Origin: Micractinium sp. NFX-FRZ
Lineage: Eukaryota; Chlorophyta; Trebouxiophyceae; Chlorellales; Chlorellaceae
NCBI GenBank assembly: GCA_029339195.1
Contig: JAPTJF010000219.1
Coordinates: forward strand, 34,136-98,135
DNA: 64,000 nucleotides
Direction of reading: 5' to 3'
Part shown: positions 1 through 10,107 of the stretch, in pieces
How the letters are laid out: the number at the start of each line of letters is the position of its first letter
How positions within the stretch are numbered: position 1 is the first letter of the stretch
Made by a program: the position numbers and the translations under genes
Notes under the pieces: generated by a model
Database searches by the model: none
What the model was told of the DNA's origin: nothing
What the model saw: the letters and a program-made list of their open reading frames with translations, nothing else

Positions 1-1282
1 GGCGCCACCTGTGGTGCCGCCGACCCCAAACAAGCCGGCGCCTGCGTGCCCCCGGCAGGCGAAGCGGGCGACGCCTGCTGCTCCCTCCCTGAAGACACCT
101 GCAACACCGAAGCCCTGCTGGCATGCAGCGCCGATGCCGGCGTCTGCCAGTGCGCGGGCGCGACCTGTGGTGCCGCCGACCCCAAGCACGCCGGCGCCTG
201 CGTGCCTGCTCAGGGCGCTCTTGGCGAGCCGTGTTGCACAACGCCCAGCGACTCTTGCGGTGCTGGGATGGAGTGTGATGCCGGTACCGGGCTGTGCAAG
301 ACGAATGGTGAGTGAGGGACCCTCCCGCCCCACCTCCACCCCCCGCCCTGCAGCACACGTGGACCCCACCCCTGCAACCCACACCTTATGACATGGCACT
401 TCCTCCCTCCCTATCCTCTACACAACCACCCCTTCACCGCAGCGCCCGCATGGACCGCCACTTGGGCGGCTGCGGGCTGGGCTTCCCCCCCATCCTGGGC
501 TGTGAGCACCGACGAACACACGCTCACTGCACGCTTCCAGGTGGGGGGTGGCAGCGATGGAGAGTGAGGGAGGCAGTGGCGGGGGAGTGCAGCAGGCAGT
601 GGCGGGGGAGTGATGGAGGCAGTGGCGGGGGAGTGCAGCAGGCAGTGGCGGTGGAGTGGGGGAGGCAGTGGCGGTGGAGTGGGGGAGGCAGTGGCGGGTG
701 ATCCCAGGAGCGGCACGCTCTCCCCCCCTTCCTTGCCACACACTTGGCCCGCCAGAAGCCTCTGGCTGCGCCCGCTAGCGCTCCACCCATGCTGCCCACC
801 CCCCACCCGCCACCAAGCACCGAAACTTCAGCGAGGCCCCATCCCCCACCTGCCCTCTCTGCAGGGTCCCGGCTCCTCTCACTGCGGCGGCACCCACTGG
901 GGCAACTACGACCGAACCGGGTTCAGCGACCAGCTGTACATCATCATTGCCAGCTGGCAGCCAGCTGGGCATGAGCCTGGAGCTGCGGGCCAGCCTGCCC
1001 TGGAACGGCAATGCCTGGGGCAACTCTGCCGCCTATGCGAGCGTCAAGCCGGCAGGCGGCGTGATGGACTATGCGGTCGCTCTGATGGCTTCCAACCACG
1101 GCTGGATTCCAGAGACTGACACCTTCTGCAGCCTGGTGCCTGCAGTTGTGCAGTTCAACCGCCCCAACTCGTTCCAGCTGCCGCCCGGCGACAGCCAGGT
1201 GCAACGGTATGCCTACTGGGGGCAGGAGTTCCCGCCCGAATCTTTCTTCGAGTTCAAACTGCACATCGTGCCGGCGGCTTGA
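1..1282 (+). CDS. Cys-rich repeat protein, 3' part (left edge of window, frame break)
   Basis: Partial gene entering from the left edge. Exons: 1-307, 443-501 and 865-1282 (phases 1 and 0 join correctly). Exon 1 encodes two copies of a Cys module of about 50 residues, each opening with GATCGAADPK and followed by ACVP and a CC pair. The last exon encodes a non-repeated domain with CGGTHWGNYDR and ending FKLHIVPAA. Within that exon the plausible frame shifts by one near 951-970. A 10-base imperfect tandem repeat (CAGCTGGCAG then CCAGCTGGGC) sits exactly there; losing one copy would restore the frame. This is either an assembly error or a real lesion. The many cysteines suggest a secreted or wall protein, but I do not recognise the family. 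The middle exon is the least certain. Confidence 0.55.
560..705. repeat. Minisatellite in intron 2 of the Cys-rich repeat gene
   Basis: Imperfect tandem copies of about 24-27 bases built on GGCAGTGGCGG(G/T)GGAGTG. The stretch lies inside the intron between 502 and 864 and carries no coding signal. Confidence 0.8.
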
Positions 1283-2050
1283 GAAATGCTGAGCTGGCAC
1301 CAACGCTGAGCTGGCGCCGGCGCCAGCACAGCGCCGGCGCCGGCGCTGGCGCCATGCAGCACTGCGTGCCAGCTCACGAGTGTCCGAACTGGCACCGGCC
1401 CTGCATGCAATCCCACTCTGGCCGCGGCCCCTGCTGGGTACACATTCACCAGTCGGCTGTGCTGGCAACGTGCAGGCCAGCCTCTTCTGTTTCGATTCGA
1501 GCCAGCAAGGCCCCAGATTCGTCTACCCTCCCTCGTTGGCAGTGCCCCACCAATGCCGCCTGCAGCTGTTTCTTCCTCAATACTGCGCAATACTACTGTG
1601 CGGCCATATTATTGTGCTTCTGCCAGCTCCTCATCCCATCCATCACCGTTCTACGCAGCCTGGCACTCTCTTGATCCGTGCCAACATCCGTCCTATCACC
1701 ATGCATGTGTGCTTCGCCACGCCCTTTGTTACCCTTTCTTACCAACACAGCATTTCGCCAGCTGTCCATCCAGGCCTCTCCATACCCACCGTTTGCTCGC
1801 TAGCAGCAGCCAGCCTTTCATCAGGTGCCCATCAAGTCTTTCATGCACACGTCCATCGTGTGTTCTCAGCAGTCAGCCCTGCCCACGCATGACCCCCACG
1901 ATCCATGGATACAATTGTGTATAGCCGCGGGGCCACCCAATGGCCATTCGGCCTTTTTATTTACTCCAGCCAGCCAGCCCTCACGTCACCCCAGCAAGCC
2001 CTTTCTAGCCAGCCGCCTTGAGCAGCAGCCTCTTGAATTCGGTGACACAT

Positions 2051-2055
2051 TGTAA
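2051..2055 (+). terminator. TGTAA poly(A) signal, candidate
   Basis: TGTAA, the usual chlorophyte signal, first seen about 770 bases after the stop codon of the upstream Cys-rich gene. Confidence 0.4.
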
Positions 2056-2206
2056 GTTGTTGTCAGCCAAGTCGGCCCCTGTGCGTATCCCTACCACCTG
2101 GCCTAAACAGAGGCAGTCCTGTCCTGCCTGCTTGCACATGCGCCCCAGCTCCACCACTTGGTGTCGCCTGTGCCTTTCCTTGCCTGGGGGCACTTCGAAT
2201 GAGCAC

Positions 2207-2211
2207 TTACA
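2207..2211 (-). terminator. TGTAA poly(A) signal, candidate
   Basis: TGTAA on the minus strand, about 490 bases past the stop of Cys-rich paralogue 1. Confidence 0.4.
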
Positions 2212-2696
2212 GCTAAAAAAGGAGACACGCAAGCCCCGGGGCCAGCTGTCAGGAGGAAGACAAATGCGATGGAGGGGTGGAAAAGAGTATGAACGCAGCT
2301 AGGCATCCGTTCGTGCAATGCTGCCTCACAGGGCGGGTGCACGATGCGACACGCAGCGGATGGTCGGACGGTAAGTAACTTGTTGGCTTCGGCTTTGGTG
2401 AAAGAATGGTGCGGCCGGTTTATGCGTTATGGGGTGGGCAGGTACAGAAACAACAGCAGACAACAACAGCAGAGGGAGGGGGGGGCGGGGGGAGAGACAT
2501 GGGGGCTGGGGCGCTAACACCGCTCACGAGCGCCTCTGGAGCAAGACGGGTGAGGCGCCCCTGACTCGACGGATTTGCCAAATCTGCAAGGAACGCCTGC
2601 GCGCCTGCACCGGAGCCGGCACGCACAGGTGAGTCCCTGATTCGCCAGCGGCTTTGCCAGAGCGCGGACCCGGCACAGCTCGCGGGTTGCTGCCAC

Positions 2697-5375
2697 TTAG
2701 CGGCGGCCGTTGGCATAGGCGGGGTCGCGCTCAGTGCAGGCGCGGGCCGTGCACTTGCGGCAGCCGATGCCGTAGAGCTGCCTGCAGGGCAGCTGGCAGG
2801 CGCCACCCACGATGCTGCGCGCGCCGTTGCACTCCAGGCACAGCATGCCGGGCGCAAAGGTGCCGGACTGGGCGGTGTTGCAGCGGGCGCAGTAGGGGCG
2901 GAATGCCAGGGCGGCCGCGCACTTGCTGCCAGTGGTGGTGATGGGCTTGCACTGCAGGTAGGCAAGGCAGGATGACGGCATAGCTGAGCAGTCAGTGCTG
3001 TGCAGTAGGCTTGCGGGGGTGCATCTACCAGAGCTCTGCCTTTTGTGATTGATTGAACAGAGCACGCAATGTTGGCAGCGGCGGCAGCACCCGCAACTGT
3101 CACAGGTTCTCCTCTGCCTTGCCGCACCCACCGCTGCCACAGAGGCGGGCTGGAACCAGCTGCAGCACTCTGGGGCCCTGAAACGACAGCAAGGCTCAAG
3201 CAACCAGCTATCATAGTGCGCTTACCGTGCCGCCCGTCAAGCTCTGCTCTGCATTGGTGGAGCTCTTCCGGCAGCGGTTGCACTTGAACTCTGCAGGGGG
3301 GGGGAGTGGAAGTCGCAGTTTGTCTCATCAACCAACGCATAATGCCTGACAGTCACAGCAATGCATGCAGGATGATGGGAGGGGCGGGCGCAGGAAAGGA
3401 AATGCAAGGCCGGCAGCGTGCTTGCAAGTCCCTCTCCGCGTAGCCTTGACCCAACCTGCCCCTGCTGCCACCCAGCCCCGCCCCGCCCCCCGCCCACTCT
3501 GCGCACCCGAGTCCACCTCCGCGCAGCCTGTGGGCACCACGGCGTTGGCCCAGGTGATGGACTTGGCCTCTGCATTGATCTGGGCGACGGTGAGGCACTG
3601 CAGGGGGGGGCCGGATGGGGGGCAAGGCTGGTGAATGGCAAGCTGGGAGGCAGGCGGGGGCTTGACGGCAGTCGTGCAGTGCGGGGCACGCGTGTGGGTG
3701 GGCACACAGGATGAGAGGCTGGCAGGTGGGCTGGCAGGGTGGGGTGACATGCTCAAACACTGGAGGCATGCAGTCGGCCAGCACAGCAACTTTGTCCATA
3801 GCGGATCGCAGCAGAAGCGTGGCAGCAGGGTCGCGGCGGGCGAAAGGGCTCGTAGCGGCATCGCGCCCTCACCCTGGACTCGACCCATGCGGCGTTGATG
3901 AAGGCAGCATTGGTGGTCATGAGGATGAGGTTGGCGGAGCACAGGTTGCAGGTGCCATCTACACACACAGGCAGGCAGGCAGGGACAGGAACCGGGGCAC
4001 GGGTGGGAAGGCAGGTGCGGTTTAAAAGCAAACGGGTTGCAAGCGCCGGCGGCTGTGGGAGGGCCGTGAGGCTCCCAGAAGCCCAACTCAACACAAACTG
4101 ATCAACACGCCCCAGCGGCACACCGCCCGCATCTATCGGCACACACGGCTTGCACCCACGTGCGCGTGAAGGCAGATTCACAAGTGACCCATACACATGT
4201 GCGCGGTATCAAGAGTGAGCCTCCCAGCCAGCCAGGCAGCCAGGCAGCCAACAGGAGCAGCTGGCCACCTGCTCACCAGGGTTGCACGCCTCGCAGTTGG
4301 GGTTGCGCGAGGTGCCCCGGCAGTTCTCCCTGACCCGCAGGGCAGCGTTGGTGTTGGTAGAGGTCACGCACTGCAGGACACGGAGCAGGGCAGGCAGCAA
4401 TGCGACACACGGGCAGTCAGGACTCATACCTTTACATGACACAAGGGCGGCTGAGACAGCAGTGGAGAGGACACGCGCCGGCTGCTCAAATTTACATTCC
4501 TTGCAGGTGGTGGGCGCCAAAGAGCATGTCTTCCAACCTCTGAAATGCCAGCACGCAGCCGGCGGTGCCCGCCACACATTCTACCAAACAGTGCCCAGTA
4601 AAGCTGCTGTGTGCCGCTCGGCAGCACCAGCAATGCATTAGCCACACCAGCACATTACCTTGAAGTCGTTGTTGAACCAGAAGTTCTTCACGCACTCCAC
4701 GCACCACGGGCCGTCGGAGCGTGCGCACCTAGGGTCACCGCTGGCGGTGATGGCCGCGCCACCCGTCGCCGTGGTGCGGCACTGCAGGCAGGCGGCCAAA
4801 CAAATAGATCCCAGTTGAGCAGCAGCAGGCAGCACGAGCAGTTCACTGCAGCTTGGGCACGAGAACGGAGGTGCCCTGCTAGTGGCATCAGCTCGAAGGA
4901 CACAGCAGGCAGCCGTCCTGGTGCCGTGACGGCCGCGGCAGCCCAGGCCGCGACATCGCTACAAGGCATGCAGCAGACTTTCATACACATGGTGGCAGAC
5001 CCAGCCTTATCATATGCTCAGGCCGAAACACCTGCCCATCGAACCTTTGTGCACCAGGCAGGCAAGAGCTCGCTGCCACCCCAGCAGTGCGCCCGCCCGC
5101 CGCCCTCAGGTGGCCGTTCAACAGCAAGCGGCACGCAGCCCTCCCCGCCCCCGCCCCTCACGCACCTCCGTTACCCTGCCGTCAGCGGCCCACGAGGCCG
5201 CGCGGTCCTTGTGGCAAGCCAGGCACCTGGCACCTCCAGCCCCGCTGGTGCACTCGACACAGCCGTCGAGCTTTGTCAGGTCTTCGCAAGCGACATTCAG
5301 AGGACCGGCCCGGACCACCAGAGGCGTCGCGCAGGCCAGCAGGAGGGCCGCAAGGGCGAGGACGACCCGCGGCAT
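2697..5375 (-). CDS. Secreted CxxC cysteine-rich protein, tandem paralogue 1
   Basis: Seven exons, in transcript order: 5166-5375, 4659-4781, 4277-4370, 3873-3958, 3507-3597, 3226-3290 and 2697-2951. This gives 307 residues with all phases consistent (0,0,1,0,1,0). The start ATG opens a clear signal peptide (MPRVVLALAALLLACATP, then Ala-Gly). The mature protein is a string of paired cysteines: CVEC and CLAC in exon 1, CVEC in exon 2, CEAC and CNLC bridging exons 3-4, CNRC in exon 6, CARC, CLEC and CRKC in exon 7. It ends AYANGRR. The next two genes upstream on the same strand are paralogues with the same plan, so this is a local family expansion. No transmembrane anchor or enzyme motif is visible. 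The CxxC spacing recalls TNFR/VSP-like Cys modules, but I cannot assign a named family. Confidence 0.8.
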
Positions 5376-6229
5376 TTTAGCACAGCTGCTGTTTGTGCGG
5401 CGTATGACACCAAGCAAACAGCTGTCGTTTGGAGCCCGTCAGAGTTACAGGGAGGGGCTGCCTGGGCAGTTACCTCTGCTCTGCTGACCGTGCTGAGCCG
5501 CTGGCCGGAGTCGTGATGTGGTCCGCCCCCTTTGGAAGGTGCAGCTCGTGCAGACGGAGCGTGAGTACACCCCAGTGGCGAGCGGCGGAGGGCCGCAAAG
5601 CCATGCACGGTCAGTGCCCGTGGTGGCAGAGGGTGCGGGCTGCGCTGGCACCTGTGACTGCCGGCGTGCCTTCTCTTGTCCATCACGCTGAGAAGGTGAA
5701 CTTACAGCCGCTGCCTTGGGTATGGTGCCGTCATTCAAATAGGTGACAGTGTGGTCTAGAAGGTAGGTGGGACGCAAGCGCACAGGTGCATGGAGCGTAT
5801 GCCACGCTGCGCGGAGCACACCGGCGGGCCGGGTTGCAGTGCTCAAGCGAGCAAGATGGATAGTTGGTGCAGCTGGGAGGTGAAATAAAGCAAGACAGGG
5901 GCGGGCAAGGATCAAAGGAGGTTGGGTGAAGGGTGCGCGCCATGTAGGGCAGGGCGTAAGGGGCGAGGTGTGAAGCGTGGGGTTGGCCGGCACAGGCGGC
6001 CGGCACACAACAAGGGGCTGGGCGGAAGTCGGGGTGAAGAGAAAGGAGGGGGCAAGGCGCATAAACAGGCATAGAAACTTATATAAAGGGAGGCTTTCCC
6101 AGGAGCCCTCACAGTGGGTCACAGGGGCAACATTGGTTGTTGTAAACAGCAAGCAAATGCGGCGGGGCAGCACGCTGAGCCACAGGCGGCTCATCATCAT
6201 TATTGGGGGCGCGCTGTGCTCCGCACCGC
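5376..6229. other. Intergenic: promoter of paralogue 1 and 3' UTR of paralogue 2
   Basis: No gene recognised. It contains a minus-strand TGTAA at 5702-5706. The rest, up to the start of paralogue 1, should hold that gene's promoter; I see no TATA box. Confidence 0.5.
5702..5706 (-). terminator. TGTAA poly(A) signal, candidate
   Basis: Minus-strand TGTAA, about 520 bases past the stop of paralogue 2. Confidence 0.4.
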
Positions 6230-9200
6230 TCAGCGTCGGCCGTTGGCGTAGAGGGGATCCGCGCCGCTGCACACGCCAGGCTTGGCTGCTGACCCCACAA
6301 ACGACGCTGTTGGCAGCACGGCAAAGTCTTTGCAAGACACGCACCCGATGCCAAAGCTGCAGCAGCAGGCGAGGGAGGGGGGTGCCAGGAACAGGGAAGC
6401 AGTGAGGGGCAGCCGGGGCAGCGGGTGTGCAGGGGGGTGCGGTCTGCTGTCTATCTGACTGCACACTGCTCTTCATGTCCCGCAGGAAACTGGTGGCGCT
6501 AGAAAATGATATACAACAAGAGGACACGACTCACAGGTGCTTGCAGTTCACGCGGCACTCGTTGGCCAGGAGCATCCGCCCCCAGCCGCACTCGAGGCAC
6601 TTGTTGCCGGCACACTGCAGCGCAAGGGGCGGGCAGGAGGCACATCATTTTTAGCAGCCGGCGCGGGGGGAGCGAGGGCAAGCCAACCATGAGCGGGCGC
6701 CAGCCTCTTGCATCTCTGCCTGTTGCGCTCCCCTTGGTGCACTGCTTGTGGTACCGCCCAGCAAGCGTCGTGGCAAGAGCAGAAGCAACGTGGCACAGAA
6801 TGTGAGATGTCGGGCTCCGCCCCCCTCCCCCCCCCTTCCCTCCCTCCCGCTGAGGCACCTTTGTGCAGTACTCGCGGTACCGCAGGCCAGCCGGGCAGCC
6901 TTGCTTCAGAGCAAGGATGTCCTTCTCAGGTATGCACTGCACCAGGAAAGGGAGACAGCAGGACGGTGAGATCACATGAGCATGCATGCACTGATAGGGT
7001 AGGGTATAGAGGTTTGTCCAGTGGCATGCACTGATAGGGTAGGGTTTAGCGGTTTCTTTCAGGGTAAACAACCCTTGATACCCCTCCCCTCAGTGAAGGT
7101 CGTTGACATGCAACTGCCGTGGAAGGCATGCAGGCGAGCGGCCCGCCTTGCACACGGCACATGGAAGGCGGCACCAGGTGGGGGCACGAGCACAGCGTCA
7201 TGCGTGCTGCGCCATGCTGCGACCCCCTGACGACGATGCTATTTGCCACCGCCCGCCTATCATTGTCGAGGGCCTCCAAAACAGGGCGCAGCCCGCACCT
7301 TGTCGCCGGCCTTTGTTGGATAGAACTTGGCCGCGCACTGAGCGCACTTGAAGTCTGCGCCAGGTCAGCGGTGGGCATGGCAGCAGGCAGCTCAGCAGGG
7401 GGGTGTGTCAGTACATCAAAGTCATGTGTGCTACAGTCACCCCCCTGCCAAGGTCCTGCCTGCGCCTCTGCCGCCAGAGCTGTGCAAGCATGCCTTGCAC
7501 CGTGCACATGGCGGGCGGGACACAGATGCACGCACCCGAAGCGTGCGCACTTGCCCACGCAGCAAGCACCACACGCACGCACGCCCCGCGGCGGTGGTGC
7601 TTGGCAGTGCGCTGCCCGCCTGTCAGCACCCACCATTGGTGTACTCGACACAGTTTGGGATGAGGGCCCAGTTGGTCACGCCGCTGATCTGGCGCGCCTC
7701 GGCGACCAAAGCAGGGGCCGCCATGCACTGCACGCAGGCGGGGTGGAGCACAGGCGGGCCGGGGCATCAGCAGGGTTCAGGAAAGTGCGTGCATGCCGGC
7801 ATGTGGTGCGGTACGCATACGTGTGCATGCGATGCTAGCAGGGCGGCACAGCATGGAACAACCGTGGGCATGGCCGCAGGGCGGCACAGCACGGAACAAC
7901 AGTGGACGCGGCAGCGGGGGACGGCAGAGCCTGAAACAACAGTGGGCATGGCGGCAGGGCAGCACAGCACGGAGCACCAGTGGGCATGGCAGGATGCCCA
8001 GGCCACGCACCATTGACTCGTGGCCCGGCACATTTATGTACACGGCCGCAGTTGGGATGAGGAAGGTGTTTTTGGGGCACGCCTTGCACGTGCCATCTGA
8101 GAGGGCAGGGCGGGGTTGAGGGGCGGGGCACGGTGACGTGGCTGGCAGGCGGCGCACATTGGGAGGGCTTTTGATAGCAGGTCTGTATAGACAGCTGTGT
8201 GCGGTCTGAGACGTGGTGGGCGGGTGGGCTGGCGATCCAAATGTCCAGCGCTTGCGCACGGTTGCTTCCGACAGGCGGCAGCATTGCACCCCAGCATGTG
8301 GACCAGCTGCCCCACCACAGCATGCACAGCAGCATGCTGCGCCCCGCACGCTCACCCGGGTTGCAGGCCGTGCACAGCTTGTTCCTGGCAGTGTTCTGGC
8401 AGGGAGTCTTGAGCTCGCCGTTGGCACCCGTGGCGACGCACTACGGCAGCGGGGTGCGGCGACCAGGGTGCGGCGCAGTGCCAGGTCAGCGGAAGGCGTG
8501 GCAGCATGCATGCATGTCTGCCAATTCATGTATGTTCTTCAGCCGTGTGCAGCCCACTACAGAACTGGGCACCCTGGCAAGCATGGTAGTCCCAGCTGCT
8601 GCTTCCTGCAGTACCACAAGGGCGCTGAAGCAGTGTCCAAGTGGTACCGGAAGTGGTTGGCATGTCATACGTGGCAGCTAGCTGGTAGGTTGCTGCCATA
8701 AGCTCACCTGGAATTTGTCATTGAAGTAGTGCCCAGCCACGCAGGTGACACACCACGGGCCGTCGGCACGCAGGCATTTAGGGTCATTCGACGCCTTCAC
8801 GGCGGGAGCACCCTCAACGGCTGGGTTGCACTGCAGGCAGACAGCAAGGGGCGGATCGGGGCGTGGAGCAACTTGCTAAGAGGGGCCTGTGCGGTGCAGG
8901 TGATTCGGCCGAGGTGAAGCGGCGCCCTTGGAGAGCTGGGCAGTGATGCGGCTGGGTGAGCATAGGCCGCCAGGCACCACCCGTCGAGCCCGCCAGCTTC
9001 CTGCCCAGCTCTAGCTGCGCCGGCGCTCCAGCGCCGACACCTGCCCGCGTTTCCGGGCACTGGGTGGCGCTGCCCGAGGGCGTGAGCCCTGGCAAGGGCG
9101 CCTTGCGCGCGCAGACGGCCTCCCGACAACACCCTCCCGAGCCTGCCAACCCACCTTTGTTATCTTCCCAGTCACAGACCACACTGCCACACTTGTGTGT

Positions 9201-9367
9201 GAGCATAGCTGGCACGTCGCGCCTCCAGCAGTGGTGCACTCGATGCAACTCTCTATCTTGGTTAGCGTCTCGCAGGACACTTTCAGGGGAGCGGCCTGGA
9301 CTACAGACGATCCCGCCCATGCCAGCACGAGGGCAAGGGCAAGAGGGAAGAGCACGCGGGACGCCAT
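6230..9367 (-). CDS. Secreted CxxC cysteine-rich protein, tandem paralogue 2
   Basis: Nine exons: 9155-9367, 8708-8830, 8356-8440, 8011-8096, 7634-7727, 7299-7354, 6859-6936, 6535-6614 and 6230-6356. This gives 313 residues with consistent phases. Signal peptide MASRVLFPLALALVLAWAG, then CIEC and CQLC. Exon 2 is 123 bases and exon 4 is 86 bases, as in both paralogues. The single last exon of the sister genes is split into three here, so introns were gained here or lost in the sisters. The C-terminus diverges (LFGIGCVSC, then an insertion) but still ends YANGRR. Later Cys pairs include CTAC, CKAC, CAQC and CLEC. Introns carry tandem repeats (6984-7063, 7840-8000). Function unknown; a secreted or wall protein is likely. 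Confidence 0.8.
6984..7063. repeat. 40-base tandem duplication in an intron
   Basis: Two near-identical 40-base units starting GCATGCACTGATAGGGTAGGGT, within the intron between exons 6 and 7 of paralogue 2. Confidence 0.85.
7840..8000. repeat. Minisatellite, about 40-base unit, four copies
   Basis: Diverged copies of a unit containing GGCACAGCACGGAACAACAG and TGGGCATGGC, in the intron between exons 4 and 5 of paralogue 2. Confidence 0.8.
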
Positions 9368-10107
9368 CGCTTGCGCGGGTGCTTGACTTGCAGGCCTCAC
9401 AGTCAGTTAGCAGGTTTCGAGCGTGCCAGAAATGTGGAAGGGGGGAGCAGGCGGTTGCCTTGGGGGCCCTCCGGTACACAGGCCCTGCTATGCCTGACCC
9501 GCTGGACCAGCCTGTTGTCCTGTGTTTACAAAACATGTGCTCGGTTCTGCCTGTATAATCTCTTATTTTCCACGGCGCCAGGCATACGCGAGGAGGACGA
9601 AGTGGGTCTTGAGGAGGTGGGTTGGTACCTGCGGGCGGCGGCAGTGCTGGCCCCAGGCCAGACGGCGTCTGAAGGTGCTGGTCATGTGTGTTTGAAGGTG
9701 CTGGGCATCTGGAATTAATAACATGTCGACATCTTGATACGTGTGCCAGCAGCAGGCTGATCGTAGGCTTCAGCTAGCATAGGGAGGTCAGCAAACTCCA
9801 CTTGCACCGCTGGCGTGCAAGCCCATCCGGCACTGCGTGAGTGTGGCACGTGCTGTTGCACACGGGGCCCAAAATGGAAAACAATTACAAGAAAGTGGGC
9901 ACGCATTCTACGCACGTGGTGGCAATAGTGTGCGATAGTGGCATCAATGCAAACCGCATATGTTGTTAAACAGATACCCAATTGCTTCACTGCTTATGCG
10001 TGCGCAGTTTTATTTCGTTTTGTTGCAAGTCACGACGGCTGTGCACGCCCACGGTGGGGCATGGTTCAATGCTGTGGACGTCAGTGCTGCATGTTGCACC
10101 GAGCAGC
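9368..10107. other. Intergenic: promoter of paralogue 2 and 3' UTR of paralogue 3
   Basis: No gene recognised. It contains a minus-strand TGTAA at 9885-9889, about 220 bases past the stop of paralogue 3. Confidence 0.5.
9885..9889 (-). terminator. TGTAA poly(A) signal, candidate
   Basis: Minus-strand TGTAA downstream of paralogue 3. Confidence 0.45.

Larger units (their letters stand above)
1283..2696. other. Convergent intergenic region / 3' UTRs
   Basis: No gene recognised. It holds the 3' UTRs of two convergent genes. Candidate TGTAA signals lie at 2051 (+ strand) and 2207-2211 (- strand). The open frames here are short and have no family motif. Confidence 0.6.

Noticed and set aside
6984..7063. 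Possible interstitial telomere repeat (TAGGGT, AGGGTTTAG)
   Set aside because: Only two imperfect units in a 40-base tandem duplication; not a TTTAGGG array.
7840..8000. Possible CRISPR-like array
   Set aside because: Copies are contiguous and diverged with no unique spacers, and the sequence is an algal intron.
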